A program made the position numbers and the translations under genes. The notes below the pieces were generated by a model that saw only the letters and a program-made list of their open reading frames with translations, searched no databases and was not told the origin of the DNA. From assembly GCA_903916775.1 (NCBI GenBank), contig CAIWXY010000119.1:1-8412 (forward strand): 8,412 bases of DNA. Reading direction: 5' to 3'. The DNA is from an uncultured Actinomycetes bacterium (lineage in GTDB: Bacteria; Actinomycetota; Actinomycetes; Nanopelagicales; Nanopelagicaceae). Positions 5,337-8,412 of the stretch are shown piece by piece. The first letter of the stretch is position 1. Each line of letters starts with the position of its first letter.

Positions 5337-5586
5337 GCAGCCAGTACCGCACCAACCATCACCAGATGCTGACCCAAAACGTAAATGGGTTCTCCTGGCC
5401 TTGCCATTCTGTGCCGCCATGGGGCTCTTCGAGTTTAATCGCGCACTCAGCGGTAATCATTTGAGCTGGGTTTATGTATTTGAATGGCCCTTCTTCGCAA
5501 TCTTTGTTCTCTATATGTATATGAAACTTGGTCAACCTCAAGAGCCGTACGATGATTCAGATGACCCAAAGCGCGAGATCGAGTAG
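5329..5586 (+). CDS. Small two-helix membrane protein, 85 aa, unknown function
   Basis: The protein has a Pro-rich polar N-terminus (1-19), a hydrophobic helix (about 19-35), a short loop FNRALSGNHLSW, a second helix (about 47-66, including FEWPFFAIF) and an acidic tail (PYDDSDDPKREIE). The basic DPKRK before the first helix suggests both ends are cytoplasmic. It overlaps ctaG by 8 nt and has only a weak purine-rich site (GAGATGGGA), so translational coupling is likely. Context points to an accessory of oxidase assembly or membrane copper handling, but the sequence itself shows no metal motif (the only Cys is C28). Related two-helix proteins with an FEWP-like second helix seem familiar from actinobacteria; I cannot name a family. 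No terminator follows. Confidence 0.8.
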   Translation: MSEQPVPHQPSPDADPKRKWVLLALPFCAAMGLFEFNRALSGNHLSWVYVFEWPFFAIFVLYMYMKLGQPQEPYDDSDDPKREIE

Positions 5587-5623
5587 ACCCACACTTCGCT
5601 TTTCCATCATTAGAAGCTCCATC

Positions 5624-5629
5624 TAGACT
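5624..5629 (+). promoter_or_regulatory. Candidate -10 for a leaderless hydrolase mRNA
   Basis: TAGACT matches the actinobacterial TANNNT -10 and ends nine bases before the ATG at 5639. Transcription would then begin at or within a few bases of the start codon. The bases before the ATG contain no Shine-Dalgarno, which agrees with a leaderless transcript. The -35 region is not recognisable. Confidence 0.5.
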
Positions 5630-5638
5630 ACGTAAACC

Positions 5639-6748
5639 ATGTTTTCACTACTTTCACTCTCAACCGAGATCATCTTCTGGGTATGCAGTTTTGCAGGGTT
5701 GATTCTCACTGTTTATTACTGGGACAAGGTTGCGCAGAAAAAGTGGCACCATATAACAGCACGTTTTTCGATGGTCATCGCGATTCAAATGTTCGTCTTG
5801 GCAGCGATGGGTGTAACGATAAACCGTTCAGGTGATTTCTACGATTCATGGGCAGATCTTCTCGGCGCCAAGCAGCAGCTAGCTAAAATTGCGCTCAGTC
5901 CACAAGACCTCGCACTTATTTCCAATTCTGATTTAGCCGCAGCTACTAAGACAACTGGCGGCTCGCTAATCTTTCGTAAAGTAATTCGTGGTGCACAATC
6001 AAATATTTCGGATGTTGTTTACGTTGTAGCTTCACCTAAGCTTGCCAAACTTTTGGAGTCACCAACTCGCTCACTCGGAACTCAATACCAAGTTGATGAA
6101 CTCTTCCCGGGTACCCCTGGAGTTCCACAAACGTGGATTGGCACTCTTGATGGCGTAACAAGTATGGAAACTCTTGAGAACGCCGGACAAATAGGTCCGA
6201 CTCTCTTGGTGATTCCTGCAATCAATGTCGTTCCTGGGCAAGATACAGAGTGCATGAATTTCGATGGTGGTGCACAAGTCGAAACATGGATCACCTCTGA
6301 CATGCAGAGTTTTATGCAGAAATTTATGGGAATTGATAATCGACCTTGGGGTGCATTCGGATATTCCACTGGCGGATGGTGCGCTGCAGAAGCTGCCATC
6401 TTGCACCAATCCCAGTACTACGGAGCTGTTTCACTTGCCGGCTATTTCCAACCCGAATTCTCTCTTGGCATTACGAAGCGGGAAAAGAATTACCTCACTA
6501 GTAAATATGATCTAGAGAGCGCGCTGAAAAATGGTCAGCGCAATACAAAGATGTTGGTCATAGCAAGTGTCAAAGATAAATTCGCCAACGCATCAGCAAA
6601 GCAGTTTCTGAACTCTGCGCAGGGCTACATACCTATTAAATATATTCCGATTCCGGTAGGCGGGCACAACACAAGTGTCTGGAAACCATTTGTTCCTACA
6701 GGTTTTCTATGGTTGAACTCCGAAAATCCAGCTAGCGCTGGCCTTTAG
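5639..6748 (+). CDS. Membrane-anchored alpha/beta-hydrolase, esterase/Ag85-like
   Basis: A 369-aa protein with two N-terminal helices (about 8-27 and 43-60) joined by a strongly basic loop (DKVAQKKWHH). That loop should be cytoplasmic, placing the N-terminus and the large C-terminal domain outside. The C-terminal domain (about 150-360) resembles the esterase/mycolyltransferase alpha/beta-hydrolase family (Pfam PF00756). It has the DTEC segment (202-205), the nucleophile elbow GYSTGG (S243), and a terminal GGHN (H343) as likely catalytic His. D313 (SVKDKF) is a candidate acid. C205 and C248 could form a disulfide if the domain is exported. The substrate is unknown: cell-envelope ester hydrolysis or acyl transfer is plausible, and true mycolyl transfer is unlikely without mycolate genes in view. 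The stop codon overlaps the convergent neighbour by 4 bp. The mRNA is probably leaderless. Confidence 0.85.
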   Translation: MFSLLSLSTEIIFWVCSFAGLILTVYYWDKVAQKKWHHITARFSMVIAIQMFVLAAMGVTINRSGDFYDSWADLLGAKQQLAKIALSPQDLALISNSDLAAATKTTGGSLIFRKVIRGAQSNISDVVYVVASPKLAKLLESPTRSLGTQYQVDELFPGTPGVPQTWIGTLDGVTSMETLENAGQIGPTLLVIPAINVVPGQDTECMNFDGGAQVETWITSDMQSFMQKFMGIDNRPWGAFGYSTGGWCAAEAAILHQSQYYGAVSLAGYFQPEFSLGITKREKNYLTSKYDLESALKNGQRNTKMLVIASVKDKFANASAKQFLNSAQGYIPIKYIPIPVGGHNTSVWKPFVPTGFLWLNSENPASAGL

Positions 6749-8412
6749 TTTTTACGAAAGCCGCTGATGAACTTCTCGGCACGTAGCGCTGCCCAGCCAA
6801 CTTTTGGAAGATCAGTTGCTCGTGGATAGAGAACGTAACGTGTCTCCCAGTCAGGTTGGAACTTCGCGTTGAAGCGATAAAGAGACTCGACTTGGAAGAA
6901 GTTCGAGAAGAATCTGATCAGATTACGAGTTCCGCGCGTAATTGGCCCTGCGCTGATTTTGTCAGCTCTATCAAAGAGTGAGCGAAATGCCGCAAAATTA
7001 AGTGAGACCCGATTAAAGCCGTGTTCACGTGCCCACTCAACTGTTTCAACAATCATTAGCTCATTGACGCCTGCATCGGTACCGCGTTCACGCTGCATGC
7101 GATCAAGCGATAAGCCATCTGTTGTCCATGGTACGTAATAAAGAAGTCCTTTAATAGCACCATCAAGTCGCGCGATAGTGATGTATGTATCTGGATCAAT
7201 ATCTTCGCCAAAGCGATCCATGGACATGGAAAATCCGCGCTCAGCTACTCCATAACGCCACTCATGGCCGAGCTTTCGAAGTTCAACCCGCACTTCTGAA
7301 TCAACATCAGACCACTTATATGTGCGGCATGAGTAACCCTTACGACGAATTCTGTTGACCATCTGTCGAACATTCGCCATCGGGCGACCTTCTAAAGTGA
7401 AATCTTTGACTCGAATAATGGCTTCATCACCAATATCGATCGCGGTCATGCCGGCATGCTCTACCCACACCTCGCCGCCATGATCACTACATCCCATGAC
7501 TGCCGGAGTCCATGCGTGTAGTTCTGCCTCTGCAAGAAATGCGTCAATTGCAGTAGGCCATAAGCTGTACTCACCAAATGGATCGCCACTTGCGAGCATC
7601 ACTCCACCTTGTACGCGATACGCAATTCCAGCCTTGCGATTAGGAGCCCAGATGACGCTCTTATCGCGTCGTGTGGCGAAATAGCCAAGTGAATCTTGAT
7701 CTAGATCATGTTTGATAAGAGTACGTACTTGGTCGATATCTTCATCCGACATTCGCGCAATTGGCTTCACGCGACGGAAGTACGACCAGATTGGGACCAA
7801 AATAATAAAGAAACCAAATGTGCCAAGCGTAAAACTCAGTAAATCACTGGTTCTTTCGGAATGGAATTTAACCGGGCCCGTAATTCCCGCGAATCCTTCA
7901 ATGACATAAAGGAATATTTTCCCAAGGGATGGGCGACCAATGAACTCACTCTGGTCTCGGAATTCAAGGAGCAGAACGCTGGCAACAAAGAGAACAACGA
8001 GTGCTAACCCAAAACCTATGAGCGGCTGGAAGCGGGTACTTGGATCTGACTTTGCATAAAACGATTTCTGGAAAATTATTAAGATTGCTAGAAGTGCGAG
8101 GCCGAGTGCAATTTGAAGTGGATGCTGACGCTCCCGGAATAGGTCAGTAATAATATTGATAATCAAGATTCCGATTGCGAGTACCCAGGCACGACGCTTA
8201 CGTCGTCCCAGACCACGCGCCAAGATCATCAGAAGCAGACCGGTAAAGATTGCAGCCGCTAGAGCCGAGCCAGTGACGAATGCCGGGAAGGCTGTGTTCA
8301 GTGCATGGACACGGATACGCCAACGCGAATTGACGTTGGCCAAGATGTCGAGAAATCCAATAATGAACGCAACGCGACCAATCCAAACAGAAACCCACTT
8401 CTGTGTTTTCAT
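6745..8412 (-). CDS. MprF/LysX-like phosphatidylglycerol lysyltransferase-domain protein
   Basis: A 555-aa protein with about six N-terminal hydrophobic helices (near 8-25, 43-66, 74-89, 98-114, 129-149 and 191-212), then a cytoplasmic LPG_synthase_C/DUF2156 domain (about 220-535, Pfam PF09924). Recognisable family boxes are GDPFG (277), GRPMANVRQMVNR (342-354), LDRMQRERGTDAGVNELM (436-453), VSLNFAAFR (469-477) and FNAKFQPDWETRYVLYP (514-530). Proteins of this type move an aminoacyl group from tRNA to phosphatidylglycerol, making lysyl-PG and lowering the envelope's negative charge. Unlike mycobacterial LysX there is no fused lysyl-tRNA synthetase domain; the protein ends soon after the transferase domain. 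The donor amino acid cannot be read from the sequence. The ATG is the last codon of the window, so its ribosome binding site is not visible and a longer start cannot be excluded. Confidence 0.88.
   Translation of the reverse strand: MKTQKWVSVWIGRVAFIIGFLDILANVNSRWRIRVHALNTAFPAFVTGSALAAAIFTGLLLMILARGLGRRKRRAWVLAIGILIINIITDLFRERQHPLQIALGLALLAILIIFQKSFYAKSDPSTRFQPLIGFGLALVVLFVASVLLLEFRDQSEFIGRPSLGKIFLYVIEGFAGITGPVKFHSERTSDLLSFTLGTFGFFIILVPIWSYFRRVKPIARMSDEDIDQVRTLIKHDLDQDSLGYFATRRDKSVIWAPNRKAGIAYRVQGGVMLASGDPFGEYSLWPTAIDAFLAEAELHAWTPAVMGCSDHGGEVWVEHAGMTAIDIGDEAIIRVKDFTLEGRPMANVRQMVNRIRRKGYSCRTYKWSDVDSEVRVELRKLGHEWRYGVAERGFSMSMDRFGEDIDPDTYITIARLDGAIKGLLYYVPWTTDGLSLDRMQRERGTDAGVNELMIVETVEWAREHGFNRVSLNFAAFRSLFDRADKISAGPITRGTRNLIRFFSNFFQVESLYRFNAKFQPDWETRYVLYPRATDLPKVGWAALRAEKFISGFRKN

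Noticed and set aside
6071..6409. Antisense reading frames of 105-112 codons opposite the hydrolase
   Set aside because: Several overlapping frames occur in the same place, which is typical of shadows; the plus-strand frame has the GYSTGG and GGHN motifs.
1..8412. Mobile elements, CRISPR arrays, tRNA or rRNA genes
   Set aside because: No transposase-like genes, terminal inverted repeats with target duplications, regularly spaced repeats or cloverleaf sequences were seen on either strand.

Overview
The window comes from a low-GC actinobacterium. By eye the sequence is a little under 50% GC, yet the gene content is actinobacterial: an aa3-like cytochrome c oxidase with an actinobacterial-style cupredoxin, a CtaG-type assembly factor, an MprF/LysX-like lysyltransferase-domain protein and an Ag85/esterase-type hydrolase. 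A streamlined freshwater or marine lineage such as Nanopelagicales (acI) or a relative would fit. This is inferred from gene content, tight spacing and composition, not from a marker gene.

Layout. At the left edge, on the minus strand, is a 35-codon lysine-rich ORF with a strong ribosome binding site (7..114), followed by a perfect 15-bp-stem bidirectional terminator (184..217). That terminator ends a four-gene minus-strand operon transcribed from about 4350 leftward: a membrane-anchored cupredoxin-like protein (3508..4251, GTG start), subunit II ctaC (2718..3515), subunit I ctaD (856..2721) and subunit III ctaE (251..856). All three junctions overlap (8, 4 and 1 nt), so translation is probably coupled. 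The 278-bp divergent intergenic region (4252..4529) holds two tandem hairpins in the oxidase leader, several inverted repeats and candidate promoters. On the plus strand follow ctaG (4530..5336) and an 85-aa two-helix membrane protein overlapping it by 8 nt (5329..5586). Next is a membrane-anchored alpha/beta-hydrolase (5639..6748) that looks leaderless. At the right end, convergent with the hydrolase and overlapping its stop codon by 4 bp, is a 555-aa MprF/LysX-like membrane protein (6745..8412, minus) whose ATG is the last codon of the window.

How the genes work together. Subunits I, II and III form the core of a heme-copper oxidase; CtaG is the expected copper-delivery or assembly factor and is transcribed divergently. 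The cupredoxin, first in the oxidase operon, is a plausible electron donor or extra copper subunit. No cytochrome c, bc1 (qcr) or ctaF gene lies in the window.

Most interesting point. The oxidase is not canonical. All six heme/CuB histidines, the HPEVY Glu/Tyr motif and the D-channel residues are present. However, the K-channel lysine of subunit I is Leu (L417), the K-channel Ser position is Met (M354), and the K-channel entry Glu of subunit II is Val (V112). The second Mg/Mn ligand of subunit I is Gly (G467), subunit I has about 105 extra N-terminal residues with two predicted helices, subunit II has an extra N-terminal helix, and subunit III has lost several family-typical residues. Together with the cupredoxin, this suggests a distinct heme-copper oxidoreductase subfamily. 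It may be an oxygen reductase with altered proton input or, less likely, a relative of the CuA-containing NO reductases.
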